Positions 1-12,700 of a stretch of 64,000 nt of DNA are shown here, piece after piece. The stretch comes from Paragonimus skrjabini miyazakii (Eukaryota; Platyhelminthes; Trematoda; Plagiorchiida; Troglotrematidae): positions 50,071-114,070 of the forward strand of contig JTDE01002134.1 in the NCBI GenBank assembly GCA_014338405.1, in the 5' to 3' direction. The notes beneath the pieces were generated by a model that was not told where the DNA came from, searched no databases, and saw only the letters and a list, made by a program, of their open reading frames with translations. Each line of letters begins with the position of its first letter. Position 1 is the stretch's first letter. The translations under genes and the position numbers were made by a program.

Positions 1-661
1 GTTCAACCGCTATGATAGGAGACTGAAACAGCTGTGTTAATGAATGCACGTTTCCAGTCGTTTTTGTGGTCGAAGACGTCATTCAAGTAGTTGAGCATAG
101 TATGAATAGCTGACCAGCGTAAGGTGGATAAGTAAGTGACATGGATGTAGTGTGGACCTCAAACTCTTTTCAAAACGTACTAAGTGAAAAGTTTCTCTTA
201 GTAAAAAAGCTACGAATAGCTGTTTGTTGTGTTTACTTTATCAAAAACAAGCAAATTATTTGTCAACTATAAGTGTTGCAAAAATTCTTACAGTCTACAA
301 GTAAACATTATCCTGTTTTATCCGACAGTTGTCATCGATATTTGTCAACTTAGAGGATCAACTTACTTGATTAGGAATTTTTCTTGGACGTTTTTCTCGT
401 TGCTTACTAACTTGTTATAACTAAGTATCACTAAACTTTTTTATAGAAAGAATACCTATCCATATTTTGTATTCCTCTGAATAATGTGGATAAACTGATT
501 TTTCTCCCAGAATGATGATCGGATGGTCAGTCAGCTATTTTATGCTTGATACCAGTATGGAAAACGTTTGATCAATCATTGTAAAAAAACAATGTTCAAT
601 AATACACATTCAACAAGCACATGAAAGAGCTACGATACTCCTGTTCACCTGATTTACTTAC
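1..661. other. Intron sequence of TPH, left edge
   Basis: Lies downstream of the last visible TPH donor. Neither strand shows an exon with the HELLGH iron site, so this is probably intron running off the window. AT-rich; no repeat recognised. Confidence 0.6.
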
Positions 662-797
662 GGCTCAGGTGTGTACATTGGGTCCTTCGGATGGCGGATA
701 TACTGAGTGCAGTAGAACACACGGAAAGCTAAACCAGAAAGAAAGTCTCTAGCTGATATGTAACCGGCCACCGGCCTGACTGTGAATCCCGTTCTTG
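662..797 (-). CDS. TPH: TPH exon: substrate-site segment
   Basis: 136 nt between acceptor TTTAAAG/CA and donor GAGCC/GTAAGT. It encodes RTGFTVRPVAGYISARDF, LSGLAFRVFYCTQYIRH and ends DPMYTPEP. These are the substrate and pterin pocket segments of the family. VAGY rather than VAGLLS supports TPH. It ends immediately before the iron-ligand HELLGH motif, which no sequence in 1-661 encodes. Confidence 0.95.
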
Positions 798-3700
798 CTT
801 TAAAATAAAATACAAGCATCTCAAAATTAATGGCTTTATTCTTAAAGCTGAGTTTATCGAAGTCAGATACACGTAGTACATAATCTTGTCAATCCACCAA
901 ACATATGAGCGGGTGTATTAAAACAACGGATTTCATCTTCTGATGCATTGTTTAGAACAGACTTTTCACATATCGTCATCCAAACATTAGACAGTCTATG
1001 AGAAAGTTAAAATAGATGTTGGGATCTGTTGAAGTATCGCCTTCTTCTTATGCCCACAATTTAACCCATGTTCATCAAAAACTGTTCATTCACTCGCATT
1101 TACTTTCCTAGTCCTCGCCAGTCAATTAGTATCCGTTTACGTTGGGCTTTATACAAGCTTTTAACGATTAGGCTGAACATCGCCTAATGGTTAAATACTT
1201 CAACTATAATCGTCTTGGATAGTTAATCCTAAATGGCAGTCTAGCAGTAATGCAGGTAACACATTTGTGGACAAAATAATTAATGAAATCTCGTTTTATT
1301 TTATATGCCAAAACAATGAAGCGTCTATTGCTTCAAACTGCTTACAAATTGATTTAAATTCCATGTACTAAATTATACTTAGAAAAGAGAAAGCTTGAAT
1401 GTCAATACTTGTAATGTGTATAAACATTATTTCGAGAATTCGATCATAAAGCGTGCTTCAAGGTCAAATGTTTAGGAGCTTCTAGTCACCCAAAATTATA
1501 AACCATCTTTAATTAAACTAACCGGACTTTATGTAATCGGTTTACTCACGAAATGTACGTCAGACACGCTAGATTGACTTTCCTGTTTTTTCATTGGGCT
1601 AGTTGTACTAGGTTCACGTATTACTCACCCGCAAACAGTGTCGCAGAGTGCTTAAAAAGGATGTTTATCATTGTTGCATCAACCAAGTGTCTGGAAGTCA
1701 GTTGATTATCATAAGTGACCGCCGGAATGGCGGTGACATTGTAATAATCTGTTCAAGCCAAGCGTGAGCATGTAGCCACAAAAGTTTGACCGTGTTAGCC
1801 AAAGGATTGTATATACACAGTAGTGGGGATTGTGGACGAATGGTGACAGCAATGGTTTACACAAGGCGTTTAGTTCACCTTGAAATTGCACCTAGGACGC
1901 CACAGATTAGACCGAATTACGAATCAGCCTTGACTAATACGTTAGGTTTTAGCGAGCGCGCAGTATTCGAACATTGGCAGCTGCTTATCAAACCTCTAGT
2001 TAGTTATATTGAACGATTCTCTCGAACACTGGTTGAAGTAACATGCAGAAAGTACCAGGGAAATGGACCTTGGTAGTCGAGCTCATTAACTCCACTAAAC
2101 TCAGTAGACATCCTTTCAACTGGAGCAATACACTTAACCCCCAAACTGTAAATCGGTCGATACACCCCCAGGTAATATATTTCTGCGGAACACGTCTTCG
2201 GACAGTCGAAAAGATCCTAATATTATTTGAAAATCAAGTGGAATAAAACCAGTTAACAAAAATGGACACAAATCTGCTCCCAAATCAAAAAAAGTTAAAC
2301 AGGTGGATGTTAAATTTCAGCAGCATCAAATTCTTACACGTCCATTTCTACTCTTTTTCTACCGCAAAAAAATCAACAAATACCTTCTCAAAATCAGATA
2401 CTTACTTACCTTTCAGAAACTTTGACACGTCCTCCAGTTGTGGTATATCTGACTCCCTTTTCAACACAAAAGATAGTGGAATATAAAAAACGAAGACAGC
2501 TTACAAATGTTCGCCGCAAAACATAATTTTGCGCACTCTGCGTGGGTTATTCTGTAACTGAATTACACAGTTTCTGACCTTGACTTATGGTATGTTTTAG
2601 GATCATAATTGCTAGCCGTTTTCTCTTTCGTTTGAGTACAATGAAGCCCGTTCATTTGGATCATAACGCTTAGTCTAGTTTTCACGTTGTGCACATCGTG
2701 ACTTAAAAAATTTGTATTGGTGTTTATATAAAAATAGCTGAAGACTTTCCGGACAGTTATAAAATACAAAATATTGATTTGTAGAAATGTTGCGAGTTAT
2801 TCTAGTACGGTTGGTGGTCTACTAAATGAAGTAAGTATATGTGTAGACGGTTACTACTTGATAATTTGACATAAACTACCGTTGTGTCTACTCCATTGTG
2901 TCAGAAGACTCATCTCCTAAGGAAACAGCAAAGGCAAATCACGTCATATTGATCGATCGATCCGGCCTCGAGTTAATGGATATGTTTCAACTCACTCGGT
3001 TAATCGGATTGCAGTTGCGCGATCGAACGCCTATATGTTATCTGAACTATTTTCTCGCGTTCACTTTCCGATAAAGTGATTTGTTCTAACACTGATTGCC
3101 AGATATGATCGACTCGATTGATTTACTTTGCATCATGTTGGTCATGTATGGTACTCATTTTGCCCTATAAACTTAGAGTCTCTGTGGCCTAATTTAACTC
3201 GTCTGATCCTCCCAATAAACCGTGTTGCAGCATCTATTCTCCTTCTCGGTTCTGGGTCAAGCGATTGAGCTCGTACCAAAAGGGACGATCCAATACACTG
3301 TCCACAAACTTTTAGTTCTCCGGTTCCAGAAGTTATTACCAAACGTCAAGATGGTTTTTAACCACGGAGTATTTCCTGCTGATTACCAGTGGGGTTTTCG
3401 GCCTTTACCTTATCACTTGAACAATCAGCCAAATTTCAACATTGGCTGAAAGAAGTTGGAAGAAGCAAATATGTCTGCTGATATATATTTAAAGACAGGA
3501 TGATGTTGTTTACAAAGACCAAGCTCGCCATTGTAGTATGCTGGGCTGTAGGATGAGCGTTGAGGATAGGAGACCATCAGTTTTTAAAATCTGTTTTCTC
3601 ATTGGTGCTAAAAACTCAAACCTGACACTAACTGACAAATATTTCAAATGTTGAACGGATAAAAAAATTAATAAAAGTAGTCAGTGTTACTTAAGCATTC

Positions 3701-6700
3701 CAGATTGTAAACCTGTCAGGGGAATGTATTTTATGTCAACATATAAAACACTTCTTCGTAATCATTACTGCCCTTTATAAAACATTCACATTCACTTTAC
3801 CTATTCATTCACTTATATGGTGAATCGCTTAAACAGTTGATCAAATCAAGCAGTTTGACTCACAGAGCAACGTCTGTGGGTATGTAATCTGGAATAAATT
3901 ACCAGAAGCTTTAATAATGAATTTATTCTAAGTACAAGTTGATGCACATGTTCAAGGCTCTTAGGCAAGTCTTTGAGTGGCTTGGTCAACAGAATATTTT
4001 CTGTGAAGTGCAGATCTCTTCGGAACCATACTGTGGCTGGTAGTCAGATATTGTTGGGTGAAAGCTTTTGGTAAGCTGTTGCAAGGCCTTTCTTCTGCAC
4101 AGTTTCTTGACCTCGAAAATTACAATTATCTTCCGATTTACCGTTTCCATCAAACTTACTCAGTGCAATTACAGATTTGCACACACTCACAATAGCCCTG
4201 GAAACAAAATTTCCTGAATATTATGGATCGTATGAAGCAGATGAAATACGAGAAAACGTAGAGTAGGTTATTTTGATTGCAAGCATTCCAGAAGTAGTTG
4301 CTTGTCATAACCTGTTAAAACGAAAAGAATCAGTCATTGAATTATGCATGAACGTTTCTGCTGCAAACCTTCTTAGTAGGTAAGTATTTTAAGGCATGAT
4401 TGAATCTAGTAATTCTGGACGGACTAATTTTGAATGGGCACTTTGTACACGGTTGTTCTACTCAAGTTTCAGATCGCCACCTCAGCGTAATGTGAGAAGA
4501 TCCCAGTTTAGCGCGAAGTCAGTCAAACGAAAAGAACAGTAGTGTTCAAACGTGACTTTGTTTGATCCATGTATCATTAATCTTTTTGGTATTTTAGTAT
4601 TTAATATAATTTCTAGGATTTAGATTATTTCACACTGGACAAAAAAAATATTTACTCACCGCCCTCACATTCAGATAGGTCAAAACGTCAAAACGATGCT
4701 CTGGACTCGAGTTCCGTCCTTATTAGAGTCTAACAATAGTGCGGACCGGACCAAAATTTCTACCGTGGCCCTCGTCTACGTGAGACCGGTATATTGCTAT
4801 GTGTCCCATAACATAACTTCGAATACCATATCTGCCTGTTCTTCTGTCTTTGTGTTACGTTATCTGTTAGTTTTTCTAGTGTGCATGACAAACAGTGTGG
4901 GACACGACTTACAGCGGATCTTCACCAATTGACTGAGCTTAAAGTTCAACTGAGATCACACTGCTAAAGCACAGTTGGTTAGAAAGTTTATCTAATACAT
5001 GTAGACCAATTAGTTGACATCGAGCCTTCCTAGCATGGTGTCACTGTAATCGGTTCGGTAATTAACGAAAACCTGGTGACATGCACATAATTCAACGGAT
5101 TCCCAGCTTTTGGTTCGTTTTTAATCAAGAGATATTGGGGCTTCCAGCATCCATCTGTCCTACACTTCTGTGTAATCGTTCGAGAATGGCATAATATGTT
5201 TAGAGATTCACGGAACACTGTAGCAACCGCCCACCTTCATATTAGTTGATGAATTACCATAAGGTCATGCAAACGTTGATAGATAAAATGATTTTTTAGG
5301 GAAGGATAACAACTTTTGCTTCAAGACGTTTACCTGAGATCACTTCTAGCTGAGCACGGTGCAAGTAACTGAAAATCGTTACAATTTCCAAAGGATGTAA
5401 ATTCTTGTTAAAGCCTGGAAAGATTTCACCCAACATTATGTTCTTAGGTAACTCTCGCAAACTTGCAACAACCTAGATAGGTTAACTAAATAAATGTATG
5501 TTCTGTCTGATCCAGTCGTGTATTTGAACCGAGGACTCGTGAAGCGTAATGTTGATAAACATAGCCAACCTGCTCACAGTGATTCAACAATAGATAAATT
5601 TTTGTATATCATTTTAGGAGTACATATTCTGTCCTTGTTGATCATGGGTAGAGGAAACAGTTTTTAGCCTAGAAATGTATAGTAGAAATTCACTTAGGTG
5701 GAACATCAGAATATACGGACAGCTGTTCTGTACTTCATAATTTGCACGCAATACAAATAATTACATGAAAAATAAAAAGACAATAGATGTTTGATGGAGT
5801 AACCTTTTCTCTGTTCTTAGCATTCACAACTTCAACTCAACCAAAGGCAGTACGTGGATTCAAGTACAGTTACACTGGTTAGTTTATACTCAGAGCTATG
5901 GCAAGTGGATAGGTTGTCTCAACCATATTTACAGATTCAACGCTGGCTGGTTGGTTTTGGTTGGCATATCATAGCTAATGACCAATAATTCTGAGATCCG
6001 ACGACATGGTTACAGTCTGAGTAAGGCAAACTGATAACCTATTGCCACGTGATGTTCGGGACTCACTCATGCTGGAGTTCAGTTAACAGTCAACTCTTCC
6101 CAGACTATTGAAACATCGGTTGCCTCTAGTATTCTTGAAAATGTGCAGTTGCTCTATGTGACTGGCCTAAACATTCAGTCGGGGTGCCTTGGTCATGAGT
6201 GCGTAGTACTCAATGTGAGTGTATATTTGTGCAATCTGTGTCTAGTGGCGTATATATAGGTGCACATTATTTGGAAATTTCAGGTTTTCGGACAGGGCCT
6301 GTAAGAGAAAATTCAACCTATCGCATCACATGTACTTGTTTAGTTCCTAGGACGTGATAAAAGTTTTCGACAAAAAGGTGAACGACTATTTCTGAGTAGT
6401 TGAGGACTTCGCGATCTACGGATAAAAAATCTACTGCAATTTATCCGAATTTTCGAACTGTTAATAAGGTTTTCAAACTGTTTATTGAAGTAAAAAAGCA
6501 GACTACTTCTACCGTCTGAGTATTGTTGGAGTTCAATAAAATCGGACTGAAAGTGAAGCATCTACCACTATGCACTTTAGCTAAGCCTGTTTTCTTTTAA
6601 AGCGTTACGCTTCCGGTTTGTTAGACCAAACAGAATATTTAAAGCATCAGCGACACTTATCTGTAACACACTAGTTGATATACTCACCTTACATTCTTAC

Positions 6701-9700
6701 TGATGGAAATTCAACTCTCTGCTTCATGTAAACCTATACATACTACCAGTGTATTTTAAGAGAAACAAAATTCGGATCAAGTCGCCGTCTTCTGGAAATG
6801 ACTGGTTATACAACGTTGGTCCTAGGGTTATCTATCTGTTTAATAAATGAGCAATAATTGTTGTACAAAGTGGATGCTCAAGTAGCGCAACAAAACACTC
6901 ACACCTTTGCAAAACCAAGAACACACAGTAAGTAGGCTTAATTGATGGAATTGAATTAATTACAAATTGAAGTCTACTTATCATTCAAAATGTGCCTTAA
7001 ATTCAGACCTATTGAATAAATCATAAAAGCTCAATTAGTTTCGAATTGCAGAATATGAACAGTGTATTGAGCAACGACATGAAAATATTCGAAACATCAG
7101 GTTACTGAGTATCAGCTCACTTGTATCCAGCATGCTGTTGCAAAAGTTTCAAATTTTCCAGATGTTGCGTACAAGCATGTGTTTCATAGAGTTTTATCAG
7201 TTCTCTGTAGATAGTTCTCCTGTCAATTTATGGTTTGTGAAAATTTGAAAAACAACGTTTTGGAATAAATATTACACGAAAAATATTATAAACGGATAAA
7301 ACGAATTAAAATAGCAATTTAACGTACATTTAAAAATAAACTCAAGATTTGTAATTGGTATGAACCTTGCATTTATGTGGTTGATAACGAAAGACGGTAA
7401 ACTGCATTGGGTTTTTATTTGAAGATATAACCTAACTGTTTAGGAAATTGAAGTATTGCTAGTTTAGATTAGATGATGGTACAGTTATACTTTATCGCTC
7501 TACAAAACTGTATCAGAGTTTTGATACACCGTGAATGTCAGACTTCTCAGGTCACTCAATAAGTGAAACTCCAATGAATTAATTTGGACCAACTTACAGT
7601 TTATCAGTTCAAAACACACCATTTCAATCAAGATAGAAAAAAGTGTGTGATCACAAACTTATTCTTGTTCTGTATCGTATAGCCCAGGGTATCCAGCTTA
7701 TTTCGCCTGAGTATCCCAACTGTGTTATTTTTTTCGGTCCACAAGTGTTGTTGTTATACTAGGAATGTAGGTGCACCATAAAATAGCATTCTTTAAGCGC
7801 TGTTCGCTATTAAAATATTTTTTTAAGTTCCACATAGATTTGGTCTTTAAAAAAATGAACGTTATGCTCCTTGGTTAACAGTTATCTCGACAAACCAAGA
7901 AGTATAACCACCGTACTGTTTGATGTGAATTCGTATGTTGACGCCGGAAAACAAGCTGTAACCTCAGGCAGCGTGGGCTCAGTTCACTTGATTTTGCAAT
8001 GAGTGGGTTAAATCTTGTCTAAGAAGCCATACCTCATCACGCGACAGTGAAGTCTACTGCTATCATATTCGATTATCTCAACAGATCCTTTAAAGAGAGC
8101 TACATTCAAGGTATCACTCACGGTTTATTTACGTCGCCCTGTACATAATAACATTCTGATAACTCGTTTCTGGTCCCTAGACCTATTCACGGTCGGTGCT
8201 ACCAAAAAGCCTTAGTTCACTCAACTGCCTCCGACATATTAACTACCAACAGCAGAAAGGAAACGTCTGAAGTGAATCATTCAAGTTGCTGTTGAATAAG
8301 GTCAACCGAGAAAGCAAGACATTTTGCGCTTCCAGCTGACGTATTCCGGTTCCTTGAAAATAACTCAAATATTCTTCGAGCATGTTCAAGTAAGTAGAAG
8401 GTCAAAGTACTGATAATCGATAACTTCCCGGTTTTAGTTGAGACAGTCTATTATATAGCTTGTTGCACATCGTCTATTTCTATATGGTTCGAACTCAAGA
8501 TTCTGTCCTGCTGTCCGCTAAACGAGGATAAAAAAATCATTTCAAGGACTAAGTAACACATTGGTTATTTGCATACCGTAGCCAGGTTCTTAGGTTGAAG
8601 AAACTGTTTGTATCGGAACGTTGGTTGATTGTTCTCAGAAGTACATTTTGAAAACCATGAGACATTCGTGCTTCAATTACATTCCAAGACCGACGTTTGT
8701 TAACGCTGGTAGCTTTAGCATAAACACGGATCAAATGCAGAAAACGGACCGTCTGTTAGTGCTATTATACCAATATCTATAGTAGTCTGTCTCGATAAGG
8801 TGAACTATTCTTAGCAAAAGTCATTTAAAACAGATTGATGAAACTAGTCAAAGTAAAACTCCAACGTACCATGTATTTCTCTCCGTTTCTGTGTATTCAA
8901 TTCGAGGTATTGGTTGTCCACTACAACCAAAAGTACCGCATGGAGTAACGAATAACTGAACAAAAATGAAAGCTTCTCAAAATTTTGCAGATATTTGTGA
9001 AAGTTATCATCAGAAAAGTGACAGTTCATTCCGATTTTGCGTTCCAATTTATAAGTGGCCAAGTGGTTCAAACCGAATGGATCAAACAAAACAGAAACTA
9101 GTATTTAGCGTTTATAATCGACAAAATGTTTTACTAGCCCTTGAGAGTTTGCCAAAAATAATGCTTTTTCTTTCCGTGGAACTCTGTTTACTTCTAAAAA
9201 TGAAATAACTGGTATATTCACCAACCTAGCTGAGATATATTTTGTAAAACGTTACATAACAGTTAAGTATGTAGATGATGCTTAACTTAGTCTACGTAAC
9301 TTCTGCCAATTTCAGTTAGTCGATACACCGATTAGTTGCTATACGAACTATTTTGATGATACGCTCAGCAACAGCTTGCAAAAACCGAAGAAATGTTTAC
9401 TACTGTATCCATAACTCAAAGTATGATCTCGTATTTGATTTTGAACCTTTGTTTTAATATTCATGACTCAACCGTGTCGTTCGGCCTATTGATTCTCAAT
9501 TATGATATTGATTTTTATGTCATTTATAAAAAAGAGCGCTATGCAGACGTTGAATATCCTACATGACAGGCCACATTTCGTGAACTGCAAACCTACTGGT
9601 AGGTAAAAAAAGTTCAAAAGAATATTGTTTATGGTGAAAAATAGGTCAACTTACTATTTGTAATTGAATGCTATATCAGCGAAAATTATTCTCCTTTTTC

Positions 9701-12700
9701 GGTACTCTTCGTCTTTAAACCCCTGGTATTGTGGCGGTAAAAACAAATTTGATGTCAGAATATACAAATGTAATAGATGATGCTTCAAGTAAAGGAGCAA
9801 GAAAATTTAGACTGAGGCATTTTGAAAAGGGGTTGGTTCCCTCAAACGTAAACTAACGGAAGGGAATATGCAGAAGCCTTGTGTTTATTCCGCTGATGTG
9901 TGCAAGTACAGTTCAGTAATTCGTGCTAATCTAATGAAGGTTTTCCTTTCCAACGAAACAAAAATACATGCTCTCAGTTTCATTCGCGCTACTGCGGAGC
10001 TAACATATCTCATTGCAGTTTTGATGGTGCCTCTGGTTTGGTTGCCTCAGTATACTTAATAGAGTGAGGGCTCACAAATGGTTGTGAAAACAAATGTGAG
10101 TCTTGCGTGCGCACTTTCTGCTTGGTTCCTTTGCCCAATACACTGTCGGATTATACATCCTTATATTACTAATAACTACTATTGACTGACTCAAGATCAA
10201 CATTTGACAGCACACTGTTCAGATATGATATGACTGATCTGTAGTGAGGATGGAACGTGAAACTTATTGACTAAATCTTTATTTTCACTCGCCGATCTTG
10301 AAGTGTGGAATGACAATTTTTTTAAATCATATAGGTATCAGCCCGTAATACGGTGAACTACAAAAAGCAATTGTACTCTGGGGTACTCACTGGATGGTCT
10401 GCATCCAAATCTTTGCCGTACATGAGCACATGGTTAGACACCTCGTCCAATTCGGATACGTGCCGTGGGAACCATGGAACGTGAATTAGTTCGCCCTCTT
10501 CAGGACACGTCAGTTTCTCACCCAAGCCTGCAGTATTTGAAGACAGCGATTTAGGGTCGAGTTGATATTTTCAATACAAATTACAAACATGTTCAACGCA
10601 TTCAGGAGAAAACTTTCAGTTTCTTCACATTAAAAAACACAGAAAATCTCTTTCCAGAACTGTAAATAACTCGTGCAGTAAAATACATTCCTGAATTAAT
10701 AAAATCTCTAGAAAAAACATTCAAAACTGCCCAATATGTTGCGTAAGTTTTAAAGGTTATGGGAGAGGTCAAGAGCAATTGAACTGGGTAGACTTGATTG
10801 AAATATTTGTAGTAATTGTGCAGATATATCGAAACGATGACGTATATCTTGCGCAATTTTTTACAGGAACACTCTGACACTTATAATATTCCGTTTGCCA
10901 GGTTTGCCAGAAGATCGTCCGATTCTAATAGTCCTCATGTTAAACTTGAACCGTAATAGCCAGTAAGTACTGAATGCCACCTGACTACTCCACTGGTCTT
11001 CACGTGGCGTGTTTTCCGCCTACACGAACAATTATCCATCTGATCTTGTTTAGTGCCCACTTATCTGAACGAATTATGACTAACAAGTTTATTACTCATG
11101 TTGAGTGTGTGAACTGTTCGATGAATCTTTTTAAAAGACCTATGACTCGCTTCCCTGTTTATTACATTGCTTTTCTAATACCACGTCCCCCGATTACCAT
11201 TTATTTTGTGATTGCAATGGCATCTGACATGTCTTTTTTCTACCAGCATTTCAGAATTCGAAGACACCCATCATAAAAATGGTTGCTAGAACGTAACCTC
11301 ACCTTTGTGAAAAACTTACCAGAGGGTTCTTCGGTGTATACTGCAACATGTGTCGTCACTTTCTGCAAGGCTTTTGTTAGATCTTCCACCGTTTCTTCCT
11401 CTATTGACGTGCGTGCGAACAGTTCTAAGTTAGGACCAATCTTGTCAGCACTGTTTTGATCAACTTTCTGCCTTGTTTCGAGATGAGACAGCCGAGCGTT
11501 CATGGCCTTCAGATGAGAAGCACGAATATAATGTTTCATTATCAATACAGGAAACTGTTTTCAAATTGCATTCAGTTGGGTTGATGTCAAAAAACCTGTT
11601 CATGTAAGAATTGGGCCCCGGAGACTAACAAAAATATTTTATTCAAGGAGTGAATGACTGTAAAGGCTAGTGACATCAGCCTGATCGTCGTTATTTAGAC
11701 CTAATCGACCTACCAATATTTATTGGAAATAGGACCGTAAAAATGAGTGCGCACAAACTACATAGTCGGTCGAGAGTCTCTACACAATACCAGATACTAA
11801 CTATGTAACAAAATGTTACAAATCGATGAACATTAGTGCAAAATAAAATCAAAAATGTCAAAAAGATACGCAATTCCGCAATCTACATTTTTGTCCGCTT
11901 CATTTAAAGTTTTTTCCATAAAGGTACTGACTAACCTTTTATCTCCAGCTATATGATGATTATGTTCTCGAAATCTACTCTGTAACCTGGTTGATGCAAC
12001 TCAGATTTTGCAAAATACAGTCAAGATTGCCCATATTCAACATGTTCGTAATAGCGAGCAAACCGAAAATATCAATTTCATAAAGCTGACGAATATGTTA
12101 AATCACACATAAGGGTAAACGTTCCTCATTTAGTTCAGTCAGACATGTGGTTACCACAAATGAAAGTTGTAGAAACACAGACAAGCGAGCAGTACACAAA
12201 GTGATTTAACAAAACCATTATCATGTGGTCAGCTTCAAAGAAAGTGCATTGATCGTTTCCGAATCTTTCGTACTCAACTAACTTATCGTTATTGTCCAAT
12301 CAGCATGGCTTGCTATTCGTTATCAGTGTTCATTTAATCAATGGACACATGACTAGACCGTGCTACGTAATCGATGGGACCAGGCTCCTCCTAATGTCGA
12401 TAGCATGTTACTTGGTCACGCATCCCCACAGTCACGTCTGTAGTCCGTGTGTGTAGACTTTCATGCAGTCTCTAGTATGTTATCACATCGAGGAAATGAA
12501 AAGTTTCGTCAATAGCTCAAATCCTTGCCACAGCCTGGACTGGAACTCCGGTGGCACGTTAACGAAGCAACCGTGTTGACCGCTGCTCTGCGCCATTTGC
12601 CTCACATTTGGCACGACCGAATTATCATATGTGATCGCTCAACCACTTTTGCATGTGAATAATGATCCGGTTGCCCGATCGCCTCGTCCTGTTAAATCCA

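Noticed and set aside
1545..1585. Minus segment between an AG and GTGAGT that could be a 36-nt TPH exon
   Set aside because: The peptide (SQSSVSDVHF) does not fit, and the 2410-2456 exon already joins the 797 exon in phase.
5030..5218. Minus frame containing TVFRESLNIL, resembling the WG(T/R)(V/I)(F/Y)REL segment missing from the TPH gene
   Set aside because: The diagnostic Trp-Gly and the following Tyr-x-Thr-x-Ala-Cys are absent, and no acceptor with the right phase precedes it.
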